Notes under the pieces: model-generated
What the model saw: the letters and a program-made list of their open reading frames with translations, nothing else
Told to the model about the DNA's origin: nothing
Database searches by the model: none
Assembly (NCBI RefSeq): GCF_002796975.1
Contig: NZ_PEKV01000013.1
Location: forward strand, 163,874-197,228
Direction: 5' to 3'
Origin: Ferrovibrio sp.
GTDB lineage: Bacteria; Pseudomonadota; Alphaproteobacteria; Ferrovibrionales; Ferrovibrionaceae
Length of the DNA stretch: 33,355 nt
In this document: positions 24,575 through 32,083 of the stretch, in pieces
Position numbering within the stretch: position 1 is the stretch's first letter
How the letters are laid out: each line of letters starts with the position of its first letter
Translations under genes and position numbers: made by a program

Positions 24575-25804
24575 TCAGTTCGCCGCCGGCTGGTGCACGA
24601 TCTTGCTGTCGATCAGCTGCCGGATTTCGGCCTCGGCAAAGCCGAGGCTGCGCAGGATGTCGCTGCTGTGTTCGCCGATATGCGGTGCGCGCCGGCGGAT
24701 GCGGGCGCCACCCTGGTTCGGCGTGATCTCAAATGGCCAGCCGACCTGGGATTCAACCTTGTCGCCATTGGGAAGCGGCACCTGCAGGTAGAGGCCGTCG
24801 TCGCGCGCAGCGCCCTGCTCGACCACATCTTTCGCGGTCAGTACCGCCGCACAGGCAATGTCTGCTGCCTGCAGCGCCGCCATGGCAGCAAACTTGTCCT
24901 GCTTGCGCGCCCAGGCCCGTAGCAGTGCTTCGGCGCGCTGCGCGGCCGGCGTCGTAACGGCTGCGGCCTTGTCCTGTGCATCGGCATGTGCTTCCAGGTA
25001 CGCCAGCAGCACGGCCATATCCTGGCCCGATGCCGTGACGGCGATCCAGGCGTCGTCACCCGCAGCCTGCACGACGATGCCGTCGCCCGCCAGTTCCTGC
25101 TGCGGAGCCACCGCCGGCTGGCCGGTCAGTTCGGATTGCAGCACCGATTCGCCCAGCAACGCCGTCACCAGTTCGCGCTGCGACAGATCGAGCCATGCGC
25201 CGCGACCGGTGCGGCGGCTTTCGCGCACCGCCGCCACCGCCAGCGTCGGCCCCAGTATGGCGACGATCTGGTCGGGATAATTCACCTTGGGTGTGGTCCA
25301 GACCGGCACGCCGTCGCCATAACCGGTCATGGACATCAGGCCGCCGAGCGCTTCCAGCGTCACGCCATAGGAGATGTAGTTGCGCGACGGACCGGCGCTG
25401 CCCTGACTCGACAGCGACAGCAGCACGATGCGCGGATTCCAGCGGCGCAGCTGCTCAAAGCCGAGATTGAGCTTCTCAAGCACGCCGCGGCGGAAATTCT
25501 CCACCACGATGTCGGCCTTCTCGACCAGGCGCCTGGCCACTTCAAGGCCGGCCGGATCGCGCAGATCGACGGCAATGGCCCGCTTGTTGCGACCGACCAC
25601 GCGGAACGGCGGGCTCGACAGATCGCCGGCCTCGGCAGCGCCGGTGACGGCGGCCCAGTTGCGGAAAGTGTCGGGCCGGTCGTAGGACTCGACCTTGATC
25701 ACGTCGGCGCCGAAATCGGCCAGCAGCTGCGTCGAGCGACCGCCCGCCGTAATGCCGGAGAGATCGACCACCACGAGATCGTCGAGCATACCCGCCGCGC
25801 TCAT
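24575..25804 (-). CDS. Family III CoA-transferase (CaiB/BaiF), catalytic subunit
   Basis: The 409-residue product has LSGITAGGRSTQLLADFGADVIKVE at 15-39 and GRNKRAIAVDLRDPAG at 71-85. The catalytic Asp is Asp178 in NYPDQIVA, exactly 22 residues before the TGRG block, as in formyl-CoA transferase. It moves CoA from a donor (for example succinyl-CoA) to a carboxylic acid without ATP. Its start overlaps the stop of the upstream subunit (ATGA). A two-subunit arrangement resembles benzylsuccinate CoA-transferase BbsEF. Confidence 0.93.
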   Translation of the reverse strand: MSAAGMLDDLVVVDLSGITAGGRSTQLLADFGADVIKVESYDRPDTFRNWAAVTGAAEAGDLSSPPFRVVGRNKRAIAVDLRDPAGLEVARRLVEKADIVVENFRRGVLEKLNLGFEQLRRWNPRIVLLSLSSQGSAGPSRNYISYGVTLEALGGLMSMTGYGDGVPVWTTPKVNYPDQIVAILGPTLAVAAVRESRRTGRGAWLDLSQRELVTALLGESVLQSELTGQPAVAPQQELAGDGIVVQAAGDDAWIAVTASGQDMAVLLAYLEAHADAQDKAAAVTTPAAQRAEALLRAWARKQDKFAAMAALQAADIACAAVLTAKDVVEQGAARDDGLYLQVPLPNGDKVESQVGWPFEITPNQGGARIRRRAPHIGEHSSDILRSLGFAEAEIRQLIDSKIVHQPAAN

Positions 25805-26907
25805 TGTGCTGCTCCTGCAACCACTGCAGGCGCATCGCTATTGAGCGATTGCCGTGCACCGTTGACCGTCCACGGCATCGCCGGCATGCGACAGGTGCCG
25901 TGACCCGCAATCTCGGTCTCCTGCCAGAAGCCGCGCGCGTCGTATTGCTTGTCGGCGAGCGTTTCGGTGAGCGACAGCACTTCGCCGACGGGGATATTCG
26001 CCGCCTGGCTGGCGGCATAGACCTGCGCCTTGCGGCGGTTGGCCAGTTCCTGTTCCATCGCCTCACGTAGTTCTGCACGGTTCTTGTCGCGCGCGGCCTG
26101 CGTGGCGAACCGTTCGTCGTTCAGCGCGGTGCCGCCGATCACCCGCTTCACATTCTCCCAGTCGCCCGGGCGATAGTAGAAGCCGAGATAGCCGTCGGCG
26201 CAGCGCACCACGATCGGTCCGCGATCCGAACCGCGCACCAGCACTTTGCCTTCGGCTTCGAAATAGATCTGACTTTTCCAATCGAGATAGGCGCAGGCGC
26301 GCACACCCGAGGTAACGATCTCGCGGAATGCGCGTTTGCGGTCCGCCGCCCAGACGCAGACCATGACGCCCGACAGCAGCGCGAGGCCTGCGGAGTAGCT
26401 GGCCTGCACGCCCGGCAGCGGCAGCGGCGCCCGGTCGGGTTCGCCGACGATGTACAGCAGGCCCGACAGCGCCAGCGCCTGAAGGTCATTGCCCTTGAGG
26501 CCGGCATAAGCGCCGCGGTCGCCGAACAGAGAAGTCCGCCCCATGGTCAGCGCATGATTGCCGAGCGATGCGGCATCGAGCCCCAGTTCGGTTAGCCGAG
26601 CCGGCTCGAGCGACGTGATGAAGACATCGGCCGCAGCCAGCAGCCCCGCCAATGTCGCGCGGTCTTTCGCGTCATCGAGATCAAGCGTGCAGCGCTCTTT
26701 GCCGGCATTCAGATAAAGATCGAGCGGGTTTTCAGCCTGATTGACCGGGGCAGCTTCCAGCGGGCGCATGGCCATCGGATGGCCGGCTTCGTCGACCCGA
26801 AGAACCGTGCCGCCCAGCGCGCCGAGCCATTTCCCGCACAGTGCCAGGCCAGGGTCGGTTCCCAGCTCGACAACGCGGAATGACTGCTGCTGCACGGCCC
26901 GGGTCAT
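25801..26907 (-). CDS. Family III CoA-transferase-like protein without catalytic Asp
   Basis: The 368-residue product is of the CaiB/BaiF family (FRVVELGTDPGLALCGKWLGALGGTVLRVDE; LDLYLNAGKERCTLDLDD), but the Asp position reads GVQASYSAG (Gln168-Ala-Ser-Tyr171) and the downstream TGRG is replaced by RAFRE. It is therefore probably the non-catalytic partner of the protein at 24575-25804. It is the first gene of the ten-gene operon, and a LacI-type operator ends 30 bases upstream of its ATG. Confidence 0.88.
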   Translation of the reverse strand: MTRAVQQQSFRVVELGTDPGLALCGKWLGALGGTVLRVDEAGHPMAMRPLEAAPVNQAENPLDLYLNAGKERCTLDLDDAKDRATLAGLLAAADVFITSLEPARLTELGLDAASLGNHALTMGRTSLFGDRGAYAGLKGNDLQALALSGLLYIVGEPDRAPLPLPGVQASYSAGLALLSGVMVCVWAADRKRAFREIVTSGVRACAYLDWKSQIYFEAEGKVLVRGSDRGPIVVRCADGYLGFYYRPGDWENVKRVIGGTALNDERFATQAARDKNRAELREAMEQELANRRKAQVYAASQAANIPVGEVLSLTETLADKQYDARGFWQETEIAGHGTCRMPAMPWTVNGARQSLNSDAPAVVAGAAQ

Positions 26908-26930
26908 GTCCGGACCCTCAGGGTCAGGAT

Positions 26931-26959
26931 GATCTTGGTACCGGTACCTTTTTTTTCAA
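26931..26959 (-). promoter_or_regulatory. LacI-type operator O1 in front of the ten-gene operon
   Basis: The perfect 12-base palindrome GGTACCGGTACC (26937-26948) lies in the spacer between TTGAAA (26959-26954) and a poor -10 candidate AAGATC (26936-26931) on the minus strand. The central ACCGGT resembles GntR/LacI-family operators (TTACCGGTAA). The palindrome is certain, binding by the adjacent regulator is very likely, and the promoter boxes are weak. Confidence 0.75.
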
Positions 26960-27105
26960 GGCTGATGCCCCGGGCCGGGCAAGATGCCCGAATGATCGAG
27001 ATACTCATAAAATTTCCTACCCTAGAAGCATTTTCCTGCTTATGACCAACAGGCTTTGTCACTTCAGTCAGGGGTATCTCAGCGCCGTTCAGACGAGACT
27101 GTCAA

Positions 27106-27134
27106 TTGAAAATCTGGTACCGGTACCTTTACAA
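27106..27134 (+). promoter_or_regulatory. LacI-type operator O2 in front of the lacI-family gene
   Basis: The same palindrome GGTACCGGTACC occurs at 27116-27127, in the 17-base spacer between TTGAAA (27106-27111) and TTACAA (27129-27134) on the plus strand. This would be the regulator's own promoter, with a leader of about 290 bases; 27135-27428 holds nothing else that I recognise. O1 and O2 are 179 bases apart, close to a whole number of helical turns. Confidence 0.75.
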
Positions 27135-27428
27135 GGGTAAGGCCCACGACCGGAATTGGCGCTATATGCCTGAAAATATACGATATTGAGGGGTCAGCCA
27201 TAGCAGTTATGACGAATTTGAGGTTACAGGGCTGGCGTATACCTATGCGGGTGAATAGAATATTTGGTATCGCTAACATAATAGCGAGGGTCGAGTCAGG
27301 GCTGAAAACAGCCGTTCGACAGGGGGAAAGCAGAGAATTCTGGTTTTGCCGACCATATTGGCGCGCAAGGGCTTTCGCTGGCCGCGCGGATCGGAATAAC
27401 AGACGAGACTTCTTGAGGATCTGGCCTG

Positions 27429-28562
27429 ATGGACGAGTCTGATACGGATACCAAAAAAGCGGCCAGGGAATCGGGCGACACTGCCCCCGGCCAGTCGGCG
27501 GCAGATGATACGCAAAACGGCCTGCTGGAAAACGCGTCGGCCAAGCGACGGAGCGGTGGCGTCAATGCCCGCATGCGCGATGTCGCAAAACGCGCTGGCG
27601 TGTCGACCATGACGGTGTCGCGCGCGCTGAGCGATCCTGATCGCGTCTCCGCCGAGATGCGCGAACGCGTGATTACCGCGGTGAAGGAAATCGGCTACCT
27701 GCCCAATCACCTGGCGCGCAGCCTGTCGTCGACGCGCTCGACCACCATCGGCCTGATCGTGCCGAGTGTCGACAACTTCATCTACACCCAGACGGTGAAG
27801 GGGCTTTCCGAAGTGATCCGGCGTTCCGGCTTCCAGCTCATGGTCGCCGAATGCGGGCATGATGAAGACGAAGAGGAAGAGGTCATCAAAACCTTCCTCG
27901 GCCACCGCGTCGGCGGACTGATCCTCTACAATACCGAACATACCGAGGAAGCGCGCGCGATGATCCGCGCTTCCGATGTGCCGGTGGTCGAAAGCGGCAA
28001 CCTGCCGCGACGACCGCTCGACATGGCGGTCAGCTATTCCAACAGCGAAGCGGCCAAGGCGATGACGCTGTATCTGGGCCGGCTCGGCTACAAGAAGATC
28101 GCCTTCGCCTGCCTGGATACCCGCAACAACGACCGTTCGCGCGACCGCCGTGAAGGCTATCTCGAAGCGCTCAAACAGCTCGGACAGACACCCGATCCGC
28201 GCCTCATCATCGATACGGCGCGCGGCATGGCGGCCGGCGCGGAAGCCGTGGCCCACGCCGTCGAAGCCGTGCCTGAAGTCGATGCATTATTCTGCGGCGG
28301 CGGATTACTGGCCGCAGGCGCGTTTTTCGAATGCCAGAAGCGCGGCTGGAATATGCCGGGCCGGATCGCGCTTGCCAGTTTCGACGATATCGAGATGCTG
28401 CATCATCTGTCGCCGACGGTGACGACACTGCGCCTGCCGCGCTACGACATCGGCGTAAGGGCTGCGCAGATGCTGATCAGCCGCATCCTGGATCGCGCTG
28501 ACCACCTGAAAGGCAGCGTCGTCGACCTGAAATTCGAGATCATCCAGCGCGAAAGCACCTAG
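27429..28562 (+). CDS. LacI/GntR-type transcriptional regulator
   Basis: The 377-residue product has the LacI DNA-binding domain at about 49-105: MRDVAKRAGVSTMTVSRAL, then the hinge helix LPNHLARSLSS. The periplasmic-binding-like effector domain follows (TIGLIVPSVDNFIYTQTVKGL; VGGLILYNTEH; CGGGLLAAGAFF; ASFDDIEMLHHL). An unusual acidic, probably disordered extension of 48 residues precedes the HTH. TTGAGGA is 10 bases before ATG 27429, so I keep the long form. It should bind O1 and O2 and control the CoA-transferase operon and itself. Confidence 0.95.
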   Translation: MDESDTDTKKAARESGDTAPGQSAADDTQNGLLENASAKRRSGGVNARMRDVAKRAGVSTMTVSRALSDPDRVSAEMRERVITAVKEIGYLPNHLARSLSSTRSTTIGLIVPSVDNFIYTQTVKGLSEVIRRSGFQLMVAECGHDEDEEEEVIKTFLGHRVGGLILYNTEHTEEARAMIRASDVPVVESGNLPRRPLDMAVSYSNSEAAKAMTLYLGRLGYKKIAFACLDTRNNDRSRDRREGYLEALKQLGQTPDPRLIIDTARGMAAGAEAVAHAVEAVPEVDALFCGGGLLAAGAFFECQKRGWNMPGRIALASFDDIEMLHHLSPTVTTLRLPRYDIGVRAAQMLISRILDRADHLKGSVVDLKFEIIQREST

Positions 28563-28696
28563 AGACTGCCGGTACAGCGGCCGATGTGGAATTGAAACGC
28601 CCCGACGCGCCCAGTTGCGCGAGCCAGATAACATTCAATTCTGGAAAATCCGTAATCCCCGGAAATCCGGCCTAAAATCCCAGCTTGACGGCAGCA

Positions 28697-28753
28697 CCGC
28701 ACATATGCGCACAATACCGCACATAGTATGAATTGCGTGCGGATCTGTGCGGA
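28697..28753. repeat. Cluster of CCGCAC-type repeats before the HTH-like gene
   Basis: CCGCACATA occurs at 28697-28705 and 28717-28725 (20-base period). GCGCACA lies between them, and the inverse GTGCGG occurs at 28737-28742 and 28747-28752. Such spacing on one face of the helix suggests a multi-site operator or small iterons immediately upstream of the gene at 28771. Confidence 0.6.
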
Positions 28754-28770
28754 GAGGCTGTGAGGACCCG

Positions 28771-29565
28771 ATGGGCTGGAAGATCGACGATTGGCGCCGC
28801 GAAGCGCTGCATGAATCAAGCGGCGTGCTGTTCCACATCCGTGGCGCTGCTGGCATCGGGATCCCCGACGACTTCGAGTTGGTGCCACCCGCCGATCATG
28901 GCCCCTGGTCGCCGGCCCGTCTCAACGCCCTCAAAACTGAATTACGCGCCGAGCTGCCAGCGGCGCGCGCCGAAAACCAACGCCGCCGCGAACTCGCCAC
29001 CTTGGTGCAATCGCATGCCGGTGGCAGCACCAGCCGCGCCGCCAGTTTGATTGCGCAAAGCTCTGGCAACCCCGTCACCACCCGTACGGTGCAATCCTGG
29101 CTGATCAGTCCGGCCCGGCCCAGCAGTCGCAACTGCCCGGCCTGGGCGGTCACAGCACTGGCCCAGCATCAGCCGCAGCCCCCAACATTGCCCTCGGCAC
29201 AGATGCCTGAATGGGCCCAGTCACAAACCCGCTACGTCTTGGACAAGGCCGGTGTGGAACTGGCCGATGCCAGTATCGCCGATGACCGTAAGCTCGAGCA
29301 AAAGTGGCGCGCCCTCATGCCCCCAGCAGCTGCGGAGGCCATGATCGCCTTAGAACGCAAACAGACCGAATTTATCATGTATCACCACAAACTGCTCGCC
29401 GCCGACCGGGCAGCACTCCGCGAAGCTACGTCGTTTGAAGATTACCAACGTCTTGCATCTCTCAAACGGGACGACATCACCACGGCTGACTTTATGCTGC
29501 GCGAGATCCGCCAAGCGATTGAGCAGGGTGTGGAGGAGTTCCAAGCAACTGACAAGGCTCAATAG
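28771..29565 (+). CDS. HTH-like protein of unknown function
   Basis: The product is 264 residues. Residues about 86-132 (TSRAASLIAQSSGNPVTTRT, then VQSWLISPARPSS and PAWAVTALAQH) look like a helix-turn-helix of phage or plasmid regulator type. The rest is helical and charged. I start at ATG 28771, with GTGAGGA just upstream, rather than at 28747. The repeat cluster before it suggests self-regulation. It begins the right-hand scar region and is probably cargo of the mobile element rather than part of the pathway. Confidence 0.6.
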   Translation: MGWKIDDWRREALHESSGVLFHIRGAAGIGIPDDFELVPPADHGPWSPARLNALKTELRAELPAARAENQRRRELATLVQSHAGGSTSRAASLIAQSSGNPVTTRTVQSWLISPARPSSRNCPAWAVTALAQHQPQPPTLPSAQMPEWAQSQTRYVLDKAGVELADASIADDRKLEQKWRALMPPAAAEAMIALERKQTEFIMYHHKLLAADRAALREATSFEDYQRLASLKRDDITTADFMLREIRQAIEQGVEEFQATDKAQ

Positions 29566-29597
29566 AAGTAGTAACCCAGCTTCGCGTGAGGGAAGCA

Positions 29598-30116
29598 CTA
29601 TTCGTCAGAAAACTCATCGACGACCGTACTGCAGAATTCGACGGCTGCATTATGCCCACTGACTACAGCAGCCCTATTCAGTACACCGTGAGGGAAGAGT
29701 AAGCTTACCGCACTCTTTGTAGACCTATGTCGCTCCGCAATATCCGAGATGTCCATTAGAGAGTTGTAGGGCGTACCCCATTCGTTGCACACTGCCTCCA
29801 GACCAAACGAGATGCCGACCATCAGAGGACAACGACCAGCAGCGGGTTCTCCACTGACTGATACTGCGTCCCGCAGGTGCTTCCGCATTTGCCAAACCCC
29901 TCGGCGCAGCGTTTGCTGCTGACTTAGCTTCTCCTGCGGCAATTCGTCTAGAACACAAGAGACAAATTCTTGCGTATCTGCCTCCAACCTGGCTGGTGTC
30001 AGGTGATGCGAGCCGAATACATTATTGAATAGGCGTAGCACACTGGAATCGTGCCGCGATAGCGCATGATAGATCCACTTCGGTTTGGAGTAGGGTAACC
30101 GGAAGCTGATGGTCAA
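29598..30116 (-). CDS. Hypothetical protein occupying the missing recombinase 5' end
   Basis: The frame (up to 172 residues from a TTG at 30116) has protein-like composition, with segments such as LRRGVWQMRKHLRDAV and NEWGTPYNSLMDISDIAERH, but no family I recognise. It is on the opposite strand and overlaps the first bases of the recombinase remnant, in the place where the catalytic domain should be. Its true start may be internal. AT-richer codons than the neighbouring operons suggest a separate origin. Confidence 0.45.
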   Translation of the reverse strand: MTISFRLPYSKPKWIYHALSRHDSSVLRLFNNVFGSHHLTPARLEADTQEFVSCVLDELPQEKLSQQQTLRRGVWQMRKHLRDAVSVSGEPAAGRCPLMVGISFGLEAVCNEWGTPYNSLMDISDIAERHRSTKSAVSLLFPHGVLNRAAVVSGHNAAVEFCSTVVDEFSDE

Positions 30117-31254
30117 TCAGACTGACGCCAAGTTCGTACGATGGATTTTCGATCGCTATCTGGAACTCGGCAATGCCTCGCTCCTCAAGTCCGAACTGGA
30201 CCGGGAGGGGATCAAGACCAAGGCGCGCATCAGCAAGACCGGGCGGGAGATGGGTGGCACGCCTTACACCCGAGGCATGCTCTACTACATCCTCAAGAAC
30301 CGCGCCTATATCGGTGAGGCTGTTCATAAGGGGAAATCTTACCCTGGTGAGCACACTGCCATTGTCGATCAGGGTGTCTTCAACAAAGTCCAAGCCCTGA
30401 TATCGACCAACCGTCAGGATCACATCACCAAGAGCCGGACCCAGGATCCCAGCCTGTTGGCCGGCTTGGTTTATGACCACTATGGCCGCCGCCTATCCCC
30501 CAGTCATACGAATAAGAACGGCCTGCGATATCGCTACTATGTCTCTGGGCCGGCAAAGAACCATGGACAAGATCTGCGTGCGATCCGTGTGGCTGCAGGT
30601 GACCTGGAGCAGCTCATCATCGACCACCTTGTAGGCATTCTGAACTCACCACAGCGATTGACGGAGATTCTGAGTATCGATGGATTGACCGAAGGACACG
30701 CGCTCAACGCTCGCGAGGCATTAATCGGATCGCCTCAGGAAGCCGCAGATGTACTTAAGCGTATCGTCCACAAAGTTATTGTCGGTCAGGAGGAGTTAAC
30801 TCTCCAGATCGATAAGATCGGTCTAGCCGCTACCTGCGGTCTGAGTGATAGCAGCCGGTCTCGAGGATCAAAGGAGCAGATTTATTCCATGACCTTCAAA
30901 GCCAGCTTCCGCAGGATCGGCAGCGAGACCAAGCTGATCATCAATGATGGGCAGGCAGGAAATGAAAAGCCTCGCCGCGATCCGGCACTCATCAAGGCGC
31001 TGACCCGAGCGCATGCCTGGGCCAAGCAGTTACAGGCCGGCAAGGTTAAATCGCTGAAGGATGTCGCTACGGTCGAAGGGTTCAGCCGCGGCTACGTCAC
31101 CGACATTATCAGGCTGGCTTATCTGGCACCGGACATCACCGAAGCCATCCTCGATGGCCGCCAGCCGCAGAGCCTGATGCTCAAGGACATGATGCGGACC
31201 ATTCCGCCGAATTGGACCGACCAGCGGCGCATGTTCGGCTTCGCCGCCGCCTAA
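30109..31254 (+). pseudogene. Large serine recombinase lacking the N-terminal catalytic domain
   Basis: The frame encodes 381 residues. It begins inside the recombinase domain (NQTDAKFVRWIFDRYLELG, GGTPYTRGMLYYILKNRAYIGEAVHKG), continues with the zinc-ribbon region (SLLAGLVYDHYGRRLSPSHT, without cysteines) and ends with a HTH-like C-terminus. The resolvase domain with its serine nucleophile should precede it, but the frame closes upstream at a TAG (30091-30093). It cannot catalyse strand exchange alone. It lies next to tRNA-Ser, a common island target. Confidence 0.88.
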
Positions 31255-31466
31255 TGCTCATTCAAAATCTGGGGAATGATGCGAGCTCGGCCTCGCGCCG
31301 CCCGCGCTCGTTCGGCGCCTCGAATTCAAAACGAGACTTCGTGGTAGGGGTCCGGAGAAAACCGGCCATTCAGCCAGCCAATGGCGGCCAAAATGCCGCC
31401 CCGAAGCGTCGATCTCCGGGGCCATATCTGCGCAAAGCGCGCGGAATGTTTGATCATTTGGCGCCC
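30991..31466 (+). repeat. Direct repeat, right copy (recombinase 3' end plus flank)
   Basis: Same orientation as 7009-7482. It includes the conserved non-coding block (about 31337-31454) with the hairpin GCGGC-(6)-GCCGC at 31384-31399. The similarity ends at 31466, 34 bases before the tRNA-Ser gene. Confidence 0.92.
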
Positions 31467-31469
31467 CAC

Positions 31470-31485
31470 GGAGAACCTGTTCTCC
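31470..31485. other. Inverted repeat between the island end and tRNA-Ser
   Basis: GGAGAAC-CT-GTTCTCC is a perfect 7-base inverted repeat with a two-base centre. It lies just outside the 24-kb direct repeat and 14 bases beyond the tRNA 3' end. It might be a tRNA 3' processing or termination hairpin, or a recombination core; there is no T-run. Confidence 0.4.
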
Positions 31486-31499
31486 AGGGGCTGACTAGG

Positions 31500-31590
31500 T
31501 GGCGGAGAGAGTGGGATTCGAACCCACGATACCCTTTTGAGGTATACACACTTTCCAGGCGTGCGCCTTCGACCGCTCGGCCATCTCTCC
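31500..31590 (-). tRNA. tRNA-Ser (GGA anticodon)
   Basis: Read on the minus strand, the gene starts GGAGAGATGGCCGAGCGGTC and ends TCTCTCCGCCA. It has a 7-base acceptor stem, an anticodon loop CTGGAAA (anticodon GGA), a long variable arm typical of tRNA-Ser, a T-loop GGTTCGAATCC and an encoded CCA. It is 91 bases long. It marks the boundary between the accessory island and the lepA core region. Confidence 0.97.
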
Positions 31591-31702
31591 AGCGCGGGCC
31601 GGCACTATACCCGCCGGCCGCGAATTTGCAATCGGCCCGGCCTTTGGCTTAACATGCTGACCGAACAGGCTGATTCACTGACCAGAGCCGAGGGGGAAAA
31701 CC

Positions 31703-32026
31703 GTGCTGCTGGGACGCATTCTGGGCTGGCTGTTGATGGCCGTGGCGCTGCTGGCGCTGGGCGGCGACGGTTTGCGCTGGCTCGAAACCGGCATGATGAA
31801 TCTCATCTCGCTGGGCGATTTCTGGGCCCGGCTCGACCCGCCGACCTGGAACTTGCTGCAGACGATTGGCCACGATTACCTGCCGCCGGTGCTGTGGGAT
31901 CCGGGCCTGGCCACCGTCCTGCGCTGGCCGGCCGTGGCCGTGCTCGGCATCTTCGGCCTGGTGCTGCTGCTGATCTTCCGCCGGCGCGGATCGAAACGGC
32001 GCCAGCGGTTCGGGGCCCTGTCGTAA
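31703..32026 (+). CDS. Small membrane protein of unknown function
   Basis: The product is 107 residues starting at GTG 31703, with AGGGGGA 7-8 bases upstream. It has two hydrophobic segments, ILGWLLMAVALLALGG near the N-terminus and WPAVAVLGIFGLVLLLIF (about 75-92), with a basic tail RRRGSKRRQR. It has no domain I recognise. It converges with lepA and appears to be core genome. Confidence 0.75.
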   Translation: MLLGRILGWLLMAVALLALGGDGLRWLETGMMNLISLGDFWARLDPPTWNLLQTIGHDYLPPVLWDPGLATVLRWPAVAVLGIFGLVLLLIFRRRGSKRRQRFGALS

Positions 32027-32065
32027 AGCTTCGGCTCAGTTGTCCGAAATCCTGAGCGCGGCCCG

Positions 32066-32083
32066 CTCGGACGTCAGTCCGAG
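32066..32083 (+). terminator. Hairpin after the membrane protein gene
   Basis: CTCGGAC and GTCCGAG form a perfect 7-base stem around GTCA, followed by ATTTT on the plus strand. It contains the lepA stop codon in its loop, so it may serve the rightward gene only. Confidence 0.5.

Noticed and set aside
23408..24922. 504-codon open frame on the plus strand
   Set aside because: Antisense shadow of the thiolase-like and CoA-transferase genes; no recognisable protein character.
31500..31590. Search for a second partial tRNA-Ser copy as the other attachment site
   Set aside because: I could not find the 3' end of this tRNA anywhere else in the window; the matching site may be outside it or absent.
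31212..31652. 146-codon frame across the repeat end and tRNA-Ser
   Set aside because: It runs through the tRNA gene and the non-coding flank, so it is not a protein gene.
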